A DNA stretch of 18,256 bases from Methylophaga sp. (GTDB lineage: Bacteria; Pseudomonadota; Gammaproteobacteria; Nitrosococcales; Methylophagaceae), in contig WTAY01000050.1 of assembly GCA_013139345.1 (NCBI GenBank), positions 1 through 18,256 of the forward strand. The letters run 5' to 3'. The translations under genes and the position numbers were made by a program. The notes below the pieces were generated by a model. That model did no database searches. It was given only the letters and a program-made list of their open reading frames with translations, and was not told the origin of the DNA. Shown piece after piece: positions 1-7,620 of this stretch (position 1 is its first letter; each line of letters starts with the position of its first letter).

Positions 1-896
1 CCGGAAAATCGACATTAATCAATGATACCTTGTTGAAAATGACCTCTAAAACACTTAATAACGCCTCGGATGAACCAGCGCAGCATAGTGAAATATTAGG
101 TTTAGAACAGTTAGATAAAGTGGTGGCTATTAATCAAAGCCCAATCGGACGAACACCACGATCAAATCCTGCAACCTATACAGGGATTTTTACCCCTGTT
201 CGAGAATTATTTGCAGGAACCCCTGAGTCACGCTCCCGAGGTTATGGCCCTGGCCGTTTCAGCTTTAATGTTAAAGGGGGACGCTGTGAAGCCTGTCAGG
301 GTGATGGTTTAATTAAAGTTGAAATGCATTTCTTGCCAGATATTTATGTGCCATGTGATGTATGTAAAGGCAAACGTTATAACCGTGAAACATTGGATAT
401 TCGTTATAAAGGCAAAACAATTACCGATGTATTAGACATGACAATTGAAGAGGCCAACGTGTTTTTCACCAACATTCCAACGGTTGCCAAGAAAATCGAG
501 ACTTTAATGGATGTGGGTTTAACCTATATCAAGTTAGGCCAAAATGCGACGACCTTATCAGGTGGTGAAGCGCAACGCGTTAAGTTAGCAAAAGAATTAT
601 CGAAGCGAGACACGGGCAAGACACTCTATGTGCTTGATGAGCCAACAACAGGCTTACATTTCTTTGATATTGAACAATTGATGAAGGTATTACATAGCCT
701 ACGAGATCGGGGTAATACCATTGTCGTGATTGAGCATAATTTAGACGTGATTAAAACAGCAGACTGGGTTATTGATATGGGGCCAGAGGGTGGGGCCGGT
801 GGTGGTATGGTGGTAGCCGTTGGTACACCTGAGGATGTGGCAAAAAATAAAGAATCTCATACAGGACATTATTTGGCCCCACTATTGGCAATGTAA
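1..896 (+). CDS. uvrA: UvrABC excision nuclease subunit A, C-terminal part (5' end outside window)
   Basis: UvrA is the ABC-type ATPase that finds DNA damage and loads UvrB in nucleotide excision repair. The frame is open from the first base: codons from base 3 read GKSTLINDTL, the Walker A of the second ATPase domain, so the gene enters from the left and the in-frame TTG at 30 and ATG at 39 are not starts. Then follow QSPIGRTPRSNPATYTG, the zinc-finger pair CEAC...CDVC, the ABC signature TLSGGEAQRVKLA, the Walker B LYVLDEPTTGLH and the switch histidine in VVIEHNLDVIK. About 298 residues are visible, roughly the last third of a usual ~940-residue protein, and they end normally with SHTGHYLAPLLAM. 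No defect is seen. Identification is essentially certain; the promoter and any SOS box lie outside the window. Confidence 0.97.
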   Translation, partial: GKSTLINDTLLKMTSKTLNNASDEPAQHSEILGLEQLDKVVAINQSPIGRTPRSNPATYTGIFTPVRELFAGTPESRSRGYGPGRFSFNVKGGRCEACQGDGLIKVEMHFLPDIYVPCDVCKGKRYNRETLDIRYKGKTITDVLDMTIEEANVFFTNIPTVAKKIETLMDVGLTYIKLGQNATTLSGGEAQRVKLAKELSKRDTGKTLYVLDEPTTGLHFFDIEQLMKVLHSLRDRGNTIVVIEHNLDVIKTADWVIDMGPEGGAGGGMVVAVGTPEDVAKNKESHTGHYLAPLLAM

Positions 897-902
897 GTAC
901 AT

Positions 903-932
903 TTGTAAGTTTTAATGAGAATGTGTTCTAAT
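903..932 (+). promoter_or_regulatory. candidate sigma70 promoter for the MHYT c-di-GMP gene
   Basis: In the 63-nt gap after uvrA, TTGTAA (903-908) and TCTAAT (927-932) are separated by 18 nt. They match the -35 and -10 consensus at 4 of 6 and 5 of 6 positions. A purine-rich ribosome binding site AAGGAAG (948-954) follows, 5 nt before the ATG at 960. Prediction by eye only; read-through from uvrA is equally possible, as no terminator is visible between them. Confidence 0.35.
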
Positions 933-959
933 TAAACAATACTAAACAAGGAAGCTAGT

Positions 960-3812
960 ATGTTTTTCAGGGACCACAGCCATATTGTATCGGGTACGGC
1001 TTTATCAGAATCGTACAGTTTTACTCTTATTATTATTTCTATTTTAATAGCGGTACTGTCATCTTTCACTGCATTTGGAACGGCTGAGCGCCAATATAAT
1101 TCATTACGCAAAAGTCATAAAATAGCGTGGAACTTATTTGGTGCCGCGTCAATGGGCCTTGGTATTTGGGCCATGCACTTTATAGGAATGCTTGCTCTTA
1201 GCCTTCCTGTTCCTATTTTCTACGATGTGGCTACCACCATCATTTCCATTATTCCTGTAATTTGTGCGTGTAGCATTGTTTTATGGATGATGGCACAGCA
1301 GAAATATAACATCAGGCGTTTAGTTCTTGGCGGGATGTTATTGAGCTCTGGAATAGGGCTTATGCATTATATTGGTATGGCAGGAATGAGAATGAATGCG
1401 GTAATGGTGCATGATCTCTCTATATTTTACCTGTCATTGCTGGTTGCCATTATTCTGGCGATGGTGGCGCTTCGGGTCAGTCAGCAGGCGGCTAAATATA
1501 CACACTATCAATTCATAACAAAGCGACAAATTACTGGAGCTGCCGTGATGGGCGTAGCGACATCAGCAATGCATTATATCGCTATGGCCTCGGTTAATTT
1601 TTACCCACACCAATATGAACATGACCTTTCAGGAATAAGTTCCAGCACATTAACCAGCTTCGTTGTTGGTGTGGCATTTCTTATTTTAAGCATTGCGATA
1701 GCGGTGCCTTATTTCTTACGATATAAGAAAATGTTGGGGGCATTAGGTGAAAATGTAACGCGCTTGAGTTTTGCATTGAGTGCTGCTAATCAAGGATGGT
1801 TTGATCTTAACCCTCAAACAGGAGAGGTATCCGTCAGTGATAGTTATGCAAGACTATTAGGCTATACACCTGAAGAATTTGAACCCAGTATTGCGGGATG
1901 GCGCAGTAGTATTCACCCCGAAGATCTAGAGCCAACGGTAGAGGCGGCAAAAAAAAACTTACGTATTGATGGTGCCTTAGAATATGAATATCGACGACGA
2001 ACAAAACAAGGTAGTTGGTTATGGTTACGTTCAAGAGGTGAAGTTGTTGAGTGGGATAAGGAAAATAAGCCTGTTAGGCTGATTGGTATTCAAACAGACA
2101 TAACGCAAAGAAAAGAACAGCAAAAAGAGTTAGAGAAGATGGCGCATTATGATGTGCTAACGCAGTTGCCGAACCGTACATTATTTGCACGTCGATTTGC
2201 TATCGCGGTTGAGCAAAGCAAAGCCAATAAGTCATTCTTAGCCATTTGTTTTTTAGATCTAGATAACTTCAAACCCGTTAATGATAATTATGGTCATGAT
2301 GTGGGGGACCAATTATTAATTGATGTGGCTGCACGTATAAGATCTCACCTCAGATCGGAAGATACTGTCTCTCGTCAAGGAGGAGATGAGTTTACATTAC
2401 TATTAAGCAATCTTGATTCTTTTGAAGAGTGTGAACGTATGCTTGAGCGAATTCAAGCATCATTGGCTGAACCCTATTTGATCAATAATTATCCACACAA
2501 AATTAGTGCTTCAATAGGTGTGACGTTATATCCGAATGATAATTCTGATATTGATACCTTGATTCGACATGCCGATCAGGCAATGTATCAAGCTAAAATA
2601 AGTGGTAGAAGTCGCTATCATTTGTTTGATGTATTAGATGTGCAAAGAACGATAGAAAAGCAAAGTCAGTTAACGAGAATTGAAACAGCCTTAGCGAATA
2701 ATGAGTTTTGCTTATATTATCAACCTAAAGTGAATATGGCCACGGGCGAGGTATTTGGTGCCGAAGCGTTGGTGAGGTGGATACATCCCGAGAAAGGGCT
2801 GCTATCACCTGATGAATTTCTACCAGTAATGGAAGGTTCAGATTTAGAAATAAGATTTGGTAACTGGGTGATTAACCAAGCATTGCAACAACTAGATGAA
2901 TGGCAGAATACAGGGCTAAAACTTGAAGTGAGTATTAACATTTCATCAGATCATATTCAGTCTGAATTATTTTTGGCACAGTTAGATAGTGCATTAGCTA
3001 CTTGGCCAAAAGTGGATTCACATGATTTACAAATAGAAATTCTTGAAAGTAGTGCTTTAAGTGATTTGGATGCAGTCAGTAATGTAATTCATATTTGTCG
3101 AGATGTATTGGGGGTCTCAGTAGCATTGGATGATTTTGGTACAAGCTATTCATCACTGACACATTTAAGAAGCTTGCCGGCCGGCATTATTAAAATCGAT
3201 CAAAGTTTTGTTCGAGACATGCTAGAGGATCCAAGTGATTGTGCCATTATTGAAGGTGTTATTGCCTTAGCAAATTCCTTCAACCGGAAGGTGATTGCAG
3301 AAGGTGTGGAAACAATCGAACAAGGTGAGATGTTACTCTTAATGGGCTGTAATGTTGCTCAAGGTTATTATATAGCTAAGCCGATGCCCGCTTCAGAAAT
3401 ACCAACATGGTTAAATGACTATCAAGTAAATCAACAATGGCTTGCGATAGGCTGCAGAAAAGAATTATCAGAAAAACAGAAACGACTAAAATTGTTCGAT
3501 TTAACGGTGTCTAGCTGGCATAAACGTTTTCTTAATAACCTCAAGGGAACGACTGATGAGATTGATTATTGGCCCATTATGGAAAAAAGAAAGTGTCCAT
3601 GTGGTTTGTGGATTAGGCGTGAGACACAAGTAGGACTATTCGATCCTATGTGGTTAGAACGTTTAGGTGATTATCATCAGCAAATGCATGACTTGGCTAA
3701 TGAGTTAAAAAAATTGTATTTGAATGGTAAACTTGAGCTGATAGAAGTAAAAATAGAAACATTGACAAGTATTTTTGAACAGCTTAAAGATAGTGTGGCT
3801 GAACAAGCATAG
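960..3812 (+). CDS. MHYT-PAS-GGDEF-EAL-CZB c-di-GMP synthase/phosphodiesterase
   Basis: A 950-residue inner-membrane enzyme predicted to make and degrade cyclic-di-GMP. The N-terminus is a seven-helix MHYT sensor with three signature repeats (MHFIGM 72-77, MHYIGM 135-140, MHYIAM 204-209), proposed in this family to bind a metal and sense O2, CO or NO. A PAS/PAC domain follows (about 265-390). The GGDEF domain has an intact GGDEF (474-478) and an RxxD product-inhibition site (RSED 465-468) exactly five residues upstream. The EAL domain has EAL (602-604), the DDFG motif, the KIDQSF lysine, AEGVE and QGYY, so it also looks catalytic. The last ~100 residues resemble a CZB zinc-binding domain: H854-x2-F-x3-L, C879-P-C-G-L-W and H906-x3-H910 match the family's three-His/one-Cys pattern. 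The nearest known architecture is MucR/YkoW-like, which lacks this tail. The CYTH gene follows after 7 nt. Confidence 0.93.
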   Translation: MFFRDHSHIVSGTALSESYSFTLIIISILIAVLSSFTAFGTAERQYNSLRKSHKIAWNLFGAASMGLGIWAMHFIGMLALSLPVPIFYDVATTIISIIPVICACSIVLWMMAQQKYNIRRLVLGGMLLSSGIGLMHYIGMAGMRMNAVMVHDLSIFYLSLLVAIILAMVALRVSQQAAKYTHYQFITKRQITGAAVMGVATSAMHYIAMASVNFYPHQYEHDLSGISSSTLTSFVVGVAFLILSIAIAVPYFLRYKKMLGALGENVTRLSFALSAANQGWFDLNPQTGEVSVSDSYARLLGYTPEEFEPSIAGWRSSIHPEDLEPTVEAAKKNLRIDGALEYEYRRRTKQGSWLWLRSRGEVVEWDKENKPVRLIGIQTDITQRKEQQKELEKMAHYDVLTQLPNRTLFARRFAIAVEQSKANKSFLAICFLDLDNFKPVNDNYGHDVGDQLLIDVAARIRSHLRSEDTVSRQGGDEFTLLLSNLDSFEECERMLERIQASLAEPYLINNYPHKISASIGVTLYPNDNSDIDTLIRHADQAMYQAKISGRSRYHLFDVLDVQRTIEKQSQLTRIETALANNEFCLYYQPKVNMATGEVFGAEALVRWIHPEKGLLSPDEFLPVMEGSDLEIRFGNWVINQALQQLDEWQNTGLKLEVSINISSDHIQSELFLAQLDSALATWPKVDSHDLQIEILESSALSDLDAVSNVIHICRDVLGVSVALDDFGTSYSSLTHLRSLPAGIIKIDQSFVRDMLEDPSDCAIIEGVIALANSFNRKVIAEGVETIEQGEMLLLMGCNVAQGYYIAKPMPASEIPTWLNDYQVNQQWLAIGCRKELSEKQKRLKLFDLTVSSWHKRFLNNLKGTTDEIDYWPIMEKRKCPCGLWIRRETQVGLFDPMWLERLGDYHQQMHDLANELKKLYLNGKLELIEVKIETLTSIFEQLKDSVAEQA

Positions 3813-3819
3813 GTTAAAC

Positions 3820-4449
3820 ATGGCATTAGAACAAGAAATCAAATTACTGGTGAAAGGTGAGGAAAAGATCGACTTATCCTTACTTTCTTATTTGTCTGAG
3901 TTGAGTCAAGAAATACCCCGTATAGACCACTTAGTCAGTACGTATTTTGATACACCAGACTTATTGTTGAGTCAGCAACGCTTAGGGTTGCGAATGCGTC
4001 AAATTAATGATCATTACTTACAAACGGTAAAGACATCGGGTTCAGTGAAAAATGGTCTGCATCAGCGAGAAGAGTGGGAGTATGACTTGGCAGGGCCTGA
4101 ATGGGACCTTTCAACGCTAAGGATGACACCTTTGCTAACAATGATTGATGATGCTGAAACATGGTCTCAACTTGCTCCTTTATTTGTCACCGACTTTTTG
4201 CGTGAGACGATGCAATTAACCCTGTCAGATGGAACTCAAATAGAACTGGCTTATGATTGTGGTGAAGTGAGATCGGGACAGTTAACAACGGACATCCATG
4301 AAATCGAACTAGAGTTAAAAGCAGGGGACAGTGAGCAGCTAGCTGTTGTTGCGAATGTACTTAGCCAACAGTTAAACATCACGCTGAGCGATGTCAGCAA
4401 GGCACAGATGGGCTATGAACTGCTCACTAAAAGTCGTAATAACGGATAA
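3820..4449 (+). CDS. CYTH domain protein, probable inorganic/organic triphosphatase
   Basis: A 209-residue cytosolic protein made almost entirely of one CYTH (triphosphate tunnel) domain. It opens with the hallmark ExExK (E4, E6, K8), then has YFDTP, the basic LGLRMRQ strand, LQTVKTSG, the acidic REEWEYDL and HEIELELKAG near the end. These alternating Arg/Lys and Glu strands bind triphosphate and divalent metal. The overall pattern resembles the N-terminal half of E. coli YgiF (inorganic triphosphatase), without its CHAD domain. CYTH also includes thiamine triphosphatases and class IV adenylate cyclases, so substrate is not settled by sequence. The ATG at 3820 is chosen because ExExK must lie near the N-terminus; an in-frame start at 3775 would run 38 nt into the upstream gene. 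The 7-nt gap to the c-di-GMP enzyme implies co-transcription. Confidence 0.85.
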   Translation: MALEQEIKLLVKGEEKIDLSLLSYLSELSQEIPRIDHLVSTYFDTPDLLLSQQRLGLRMRQINDHYLQTVKTSGSVKNGLHQREEWEYDLAGPEWDLSTLRMTPLLTMIDDAETWSQLAPLFVTDFLRETMQLTLSDGTQIELAYDCGEVRSGQLTTDIHEIELELKAGDSEQLAVVANVLSQQLNITLSDVSKAQMGYELLTKSRNNG

Positions 4450-4465
4450 AACTCTTTTTTCTAAC

Positions 4466-5449
4466 TTATCGTGTTGATAAGCCTCGGTTTGTTGAGAATT
4501 TCCAAGTTCGAATAATGGTGAGCATATCGTTATTTTTAAGAACATTGTCAGGGATTGCTGCATAAGGAGCACCAAGTCGGACAATTTTAACTGCGGCAGC
4601 ATCTAATACTTTGTGGCCTGATGAACGCGACACAATAATGCCATCAGGCGGAACACTGCCATCAGGGTTTATATCAACTGACAGCATTAGCGTACCATTT
4701 ATATTTTTCTTCTTTGCTTCTTGCGGATAATTAAAGTTACCAATACGCTCAACTTTCATTTCCCATGATTTCATATAGGCTGCGGCGGCATATTCTTTTG
4801 TTGCTGCGGAGATTTTCCGTTTTTTAGGCCGTTTACTGAGCGCCCTTGTGACGGCATCAAACTGCTTTTCGAGTAGTGCTATTTCATCTTGAGTAGGTAT
4901 TTTTAAGTCACGAGCAGATATCTTAGGTTTTGTTGCAGTTGTTGGTTCTGATTGTTGTTGCTTCGGTTCTTCTGGTGCTTGCGGAACGATACGATCTGCT
5001 TTTTCTTGCGTAATTATTTTGTCGGGTCTTGTCTGAGGTTTACTTTCTTCTTTTATTTTTTCAACAGGTTTTACTTCTTCAACCACTTCTTGTGGCACGG
5101 CAATTTCAACCTCTGGTGATGGTGGAATAGTTGGGGTTGGTTCAATTATTGACGGTTTAGTTGGAGATGCATTGTCCTCTTCTACGGGGAGGGATGACTC
5201 AGGGCTGGGTTCCGGTGATTTTGTATCTGTCTCACCGCCACCTTCATTATTCGCTTGAGCAAAAAAGTCTGCTTGCTCAGGTGCCTCTTCTGTTTGTTGT
5301 TTGACTAAGGTTATTTCAAGGTTTACTAAAGGGCTATTTGTGGGGGGCGCTGTCACACCAAACCCTACCCCTAAGACAATACTTAGATGAAGAATAGCTG
5401 AAAATAGTAGTGTGAAAATTAGCCGATCAGTGGCTGTTATCTTGCCCAT
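4466..5449 (-). CDS. TonB-family energy transducer (TonB3-like, gshB-adjacent)
   Basis: A 327-residue protein with TonB layout: a short cytoplasmic start, one membrane helix at about residues 10-31, a long Pro/Glu/Lys-rich periplasmic spacer (about 60-190), and a C-terminal TonB domain containing YMKSWEMKVERIGNFNYP, then A-x9-G-x-L-x-L-S-V-D-x-x-P-D-G and a closing TIIRTWKF strand. Such proteins carry inner-membrane proton-motive force across the periplasm to outer-membrane partners. No exbB or exbD lies nearby, so it must use ExbBD encoded elsewhere or have another role. It is the last gene of the gshB operon, 2 nt after apbE. A gshB-adjacent TonB occurs in Pseudomonas aeruginosa as TonB3, required for normal twitching motility; transferring that role here is inference from position and family. 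Confidence 0.88.
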   Translation of the reverse strand: MGKITATDRLIFTLLFSAILHLSIVLGVGFGVTAPPTNSPLVNLEITLVKQQTEEAPEQADFFAQANNEGGGETDTKSPEPSPESSLPVEEDNASPTKPSIIEPTPTIPPSPEVEIAVPQEVVEEVKPVEKIKEESKPQTRPDKIITQEKADRIVPQAPEEPKQQQSEPTTATKPKISARDLKIPTQDEIALLEKQFDAVTRALSKRPKKRKISAATKEYAAAAYMKSWEMKVERIGNFNYPQEAKKKNINGTLMLSVDINPDGSVPPDGIIVSRSSGHKVLDAAAVKIVRLGAPYAAIPDNVLKNNDMLTIIRTWKFSTNRGLSTR

Positions 5450-5451
5450 AA

Positions 5452-6501
5452 TTATGAGGTACTTGAATCCTTAAGTACTCTTATAATGGCGGGTTTTGCG
5501 TTGCCAATCAAGCGAACACGATCTTTCATTAGTGGACTTAGTTCAATTTGACCATCAGGACGAACAAGCATCACTCGATCAATCTGCATCGCTGCAGCAA
5601 TCGTTGGCCAATCATCACCAGCAACAAACAGAGCGGTAGCCGCCGCATCAGCAATAGAGGCATTGGCATGCAATACCGTAACGGATGTCGCTTGAGCTGC
5701 AGGATAGCCTGTTCGAGGATCAATGATATGCGGGTAACGTTTACCGTCGTATTGGAAGAAGCGTTCATAATCCCCAGAGGTAAATACGCTCTCATCTCCT
5801 TTCAAAGCAATAGAGGCAAGCATGCCACTTTGACGTGGATGACGGATGCCAATAATCCAAGGGCGCTGGCCATGCGAGCCAATAGCGCGGAGATCACCAC
5901 CAATATTTACGATCGCGTTGTTAATGCCATGTTGCTTTAAGGCCTTAATGGCAGTATCAACGGCAAAGCCTTTCGCAAAGGCACCAAAGCCTAACTTCAC
6001 GAAACTGTTGCTACTTGTTAACTCACCATTTGTAATGTGAATATCATCCATCGTTGGTCGCTGTGTTAACCAGTTGTTGATATCGCTTTCGCTAGGAGGA
6101 GGATGGGATTCAAACCAATTATCTTGATGGAATCCCCATAACTCAAACAGTTTTCCCGCGGCAGGGTTAAATAAATGCTGACTGTCACGTGCCAGTGTTT
6201 TTGCTAAATTAATTAGTTGTGCAGTATCTTCTTCAACTGCAATTGCTTTGCCTTCACTAATTGCCGCATTAATGGTTGTCAGCGTACTAGGCTGCCATGC
6301 ATGCCATGAATTATTAATATTCGAGAAGGCTTCTTCCAAAATCGTAATGGTATTGTTGGCAACGTCTTCATTAACATCATACAAACTCACATCAATTTCA
6401 GTACCAAAAGCATAAAACTTGCCTTGGCGGGTTTGTGGTTCGCTTTCACAGCCAACTAATAAGAGTGCGATGCCGATACATAATAGGCGGGTTAATTTCA
6501 T
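5452..6501 (-). CDS. apbE: FAD:protein FMN transferase, ApbE lipoprotein
   Basis: A 349-residue periplasmic lipoprotein that covalently attaches FMN from FAD to Ser/Thr of target proteins such as NqrB/NqrC or RnfG. The N-terminus is a short lipoprotein signal ending LLVGC, with C18 the lipidated residue. ApbE motifs in order are GAFAKGFAVD, NIGGDLRAIG, the flavin-contacting FTSGDYERFF, YPHIIDPRTGYPA, and IADAAATALFVAGDD, whose Asp and Thr contribute to metal binding. The start overlaps the gshB stop by 4 nt (6498-6501) and the stop lies 2 nt before tonB, so it is translationally coupled within the operon. ApbE is usually found with nqr, rnf or other flavinylated redox genes; none is in this window, and its placement between gshB and tonB is unusual compared with Pseudomonas. 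Confidence 0.94.
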   Translation of the reverse strand: MKLTRLLCIGIALLLVGCESEPQTRQGKFYAFGTEIDVSLYDVNEDVANNTITILEEAFSNINNSWHAWQPSTLTTINAAISEGKAIAVEEDTAQLINLAKTLARDSQHLFNPAAGKLFELWGFHQDNWFESHPPPSESDINNWLTQRPTMDDIHITNGELTSSNSFVKLGFGAFAKGFAVDTAIKALKQHGINNAIVNIGGDLRAIGSHGQRPWIIGIRHPRQSGMLASIALKGDESVFTSGDYERFFQYDGKRYPHIIDPRTGYPAAQATSVTVLHANASIADAAATALFVAGDDWPTIAAAMQIDRVMLVRPDGQIELSPLMKDRVRLIGNAKPAIIRVLKDSSTS

Positions 6502-7445
6502 GATAATTGTTGCTCAATGCAGTCCATTAAATCGTCTGCGATAGTAAGGTTAAATTGCTGATCAAGTTCGCGAATACAGGTCGGGCTAGTGACATTGATT
6601 TCGGTGAGGTAGTTGCCAATAACATCTAAACCAACAAAATAGAGTCCTTTTTCGCGTAATTTAGGCCCAACTTGCTGACAAATCCATCGATCGTGTTCTG
6701 TTAGCGGCCGTCCTTCTGCTCGGCCACCTGCGGCAAGGTTACCTCGGGTTTCACCTTCGGCTGGAATACGAGCTAAAGCATAAGGTATGGGCTCACCATT
6801 GATCATCAGAATACGTTTATCACCATCGACGATCTCAGGAATAAACTGCTGCGCCATTATAGATGTTTTACCGTGATCGGTTAGGGTTTCGATAATGACA
6901 CTAAAGTTAGGATCATCCTGTTTGACTCGGAAAATTGATGCACCGCCCATACCATCAAGCGGTTTTAAAATAATATCACCATGCTGTTGTTGAAAGCTGC
7001 GAATTAACTCTGATTTTCGAGTGACTAAGGTTGCAGGACAGCATTGTGGAAACCATGCAGTGAATAACTTTTCATTTGCATCACGAAGGCTTTGAGGGTT
7101 ATTAACAACGAGAACGCCTGCTTGTTGCGCTTGCTCTAGTAAATAGGTGCTGTAGATATATTCCATATCAAAGGGGGGATCTTTTCGCATTAAAATAACG
7201 TCAAGATCGGCAAGAGGTAAGTAAGCACTCTCGCCTAATTGATACCAGTCATCAGCATCTTCAGTTACCGACAAGGGTGTCATTGCGGCGGAAACAATAC
7301 CTTGATGTAAAAACAGGTCTTGTTGTTCCATGTAATACAGTGTCCAGCCTTTTGCTTGTGCTGCCAATAACATGGCAAAGCTACTGTCTTTTTTTATATT
7401 GATGGCTGAAATAGGATCCATCACGATGCCGATATGTCGACTCAT
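6498..7445 (-). CDS. gshB: glutathione synthetase
   Basis: GshB joins gamma-glutamylcysteine and glycine with ATP to make glutathione, the second step of the pathway, in the cytosol. The protein is 315 residues, as in E. coli (about 316). It starts with the family's typical MSRHIGIVMDPI. The ATP-grasp core shows MRKDPPFDMEYIY, NNPQSLRDANEKL, KPLDGMGGASIFR (the glycine-rich ATP loop), FIPEIVDGDKRIL, the substrate loop RGNLAAGGRAE and the metal ligands in EINVTSPTC. The frame is open 24 codons further upstream to 7517, but that extension has no family similarity, and AAGAG (7454-7458 on this strand) lies 8 nt before the ATG at 7445, so 7445 is the start. It leads the gshB-apbE-tonB operon and is transcribed divergently from the sortase pair. 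Confidence 0.97.
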   Translation of the reverse strand: MSRHIGIVMDPISAINIKKDSSFAMLLAAQAKGWTLYYMEQQDLFLHQGIVSAAMTPLSVTEDADDWYQLGESAYLPLADLDVILMRKDPPFDMEYIYSTYLLEQAQQAGVLVVNNPQSLRDANEKLFTAWFPQCCPATLVTRKSELIRSFQQQHGDIILKPLDGMGGASIFRVKQDDPNFSVIIETLTDHGKTSIMAQQFIPEIVDGDKRILMINGEPIPYALARIPAEGETRGNLAAGGRAEGRPLTEHDRWICQQVGPKLREKGLYFVGLDVIGNYLTEINVTSPTCIRELDQQFNLTIADDLMDCIEQQLS

Positions 7446-7620
7446 GTTATGAACTCTTGTCGTTATTAGGTAAGAGGGAATTTTACCTGAAAAAGGGCGC
7501 GATGAGTTGCTTGCCATCTTTCTGCCACAATTGATCGGTACATCTCCCTGAGCTAGCCCCAGAAATTTCCATCTTAGTTGTTGTAATAAGGCCTACATTT
7601 ACTAGAAAAAGGGAAGAGTC
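7446..7620. promoter_or_regulatory. divergent intergenic region gshB / sortase-substrate operon
   Basis: This 175-nt gap must hold promoters for both diverging operons. On the plus strand an extended -10-like element TGTTGTAAT (7579-7587) lies 33 nt before the ATG at 7621, without a good -35; a strong purine-rich ribosome binding site (GGGAAGAG, 7611-7618) follows. An imperfectly spaced inverted repeat AGGTAA (7468-7473) / TTACCT (7483-7488) with a 9-nt centre lies just upstream of gshB and could be an operator or a leader hairpin. No convincing minus-strand -35/-10 pair was found. All assignments are by eye. Confidence 0.35.

Noticed and set aside
30..41. TTG or ATG near the left edge as the start of a short ATPase gene
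   Set aside because: The frame is open to base 1 and encodes the UvrA Walker A before these codons; the gene is cut by the window edge.
4465..4481. CTTATC/GATAAG hairpin between the convergent CYTH and tonB genes as a terminator
   Set aside because: A 6-bp stem exists, but it is followed by no T run on either strand; the T run lies before it on the plus strand and would be A-rich after it on the minus strand.
5548..6040. Plus-strand open frames antisense to apbE
   Set aside because: No family resemblance, no ribosome binding site and complete overlap with a strongly conserved gene; they are frame shadows.
7446..7517. 24-residue N-terminal extension of GshB
   Set aside because: It lies outside the conserved family start MSRHIGIVMDPI, and a ribosome binding site supports the ATG at 7445.
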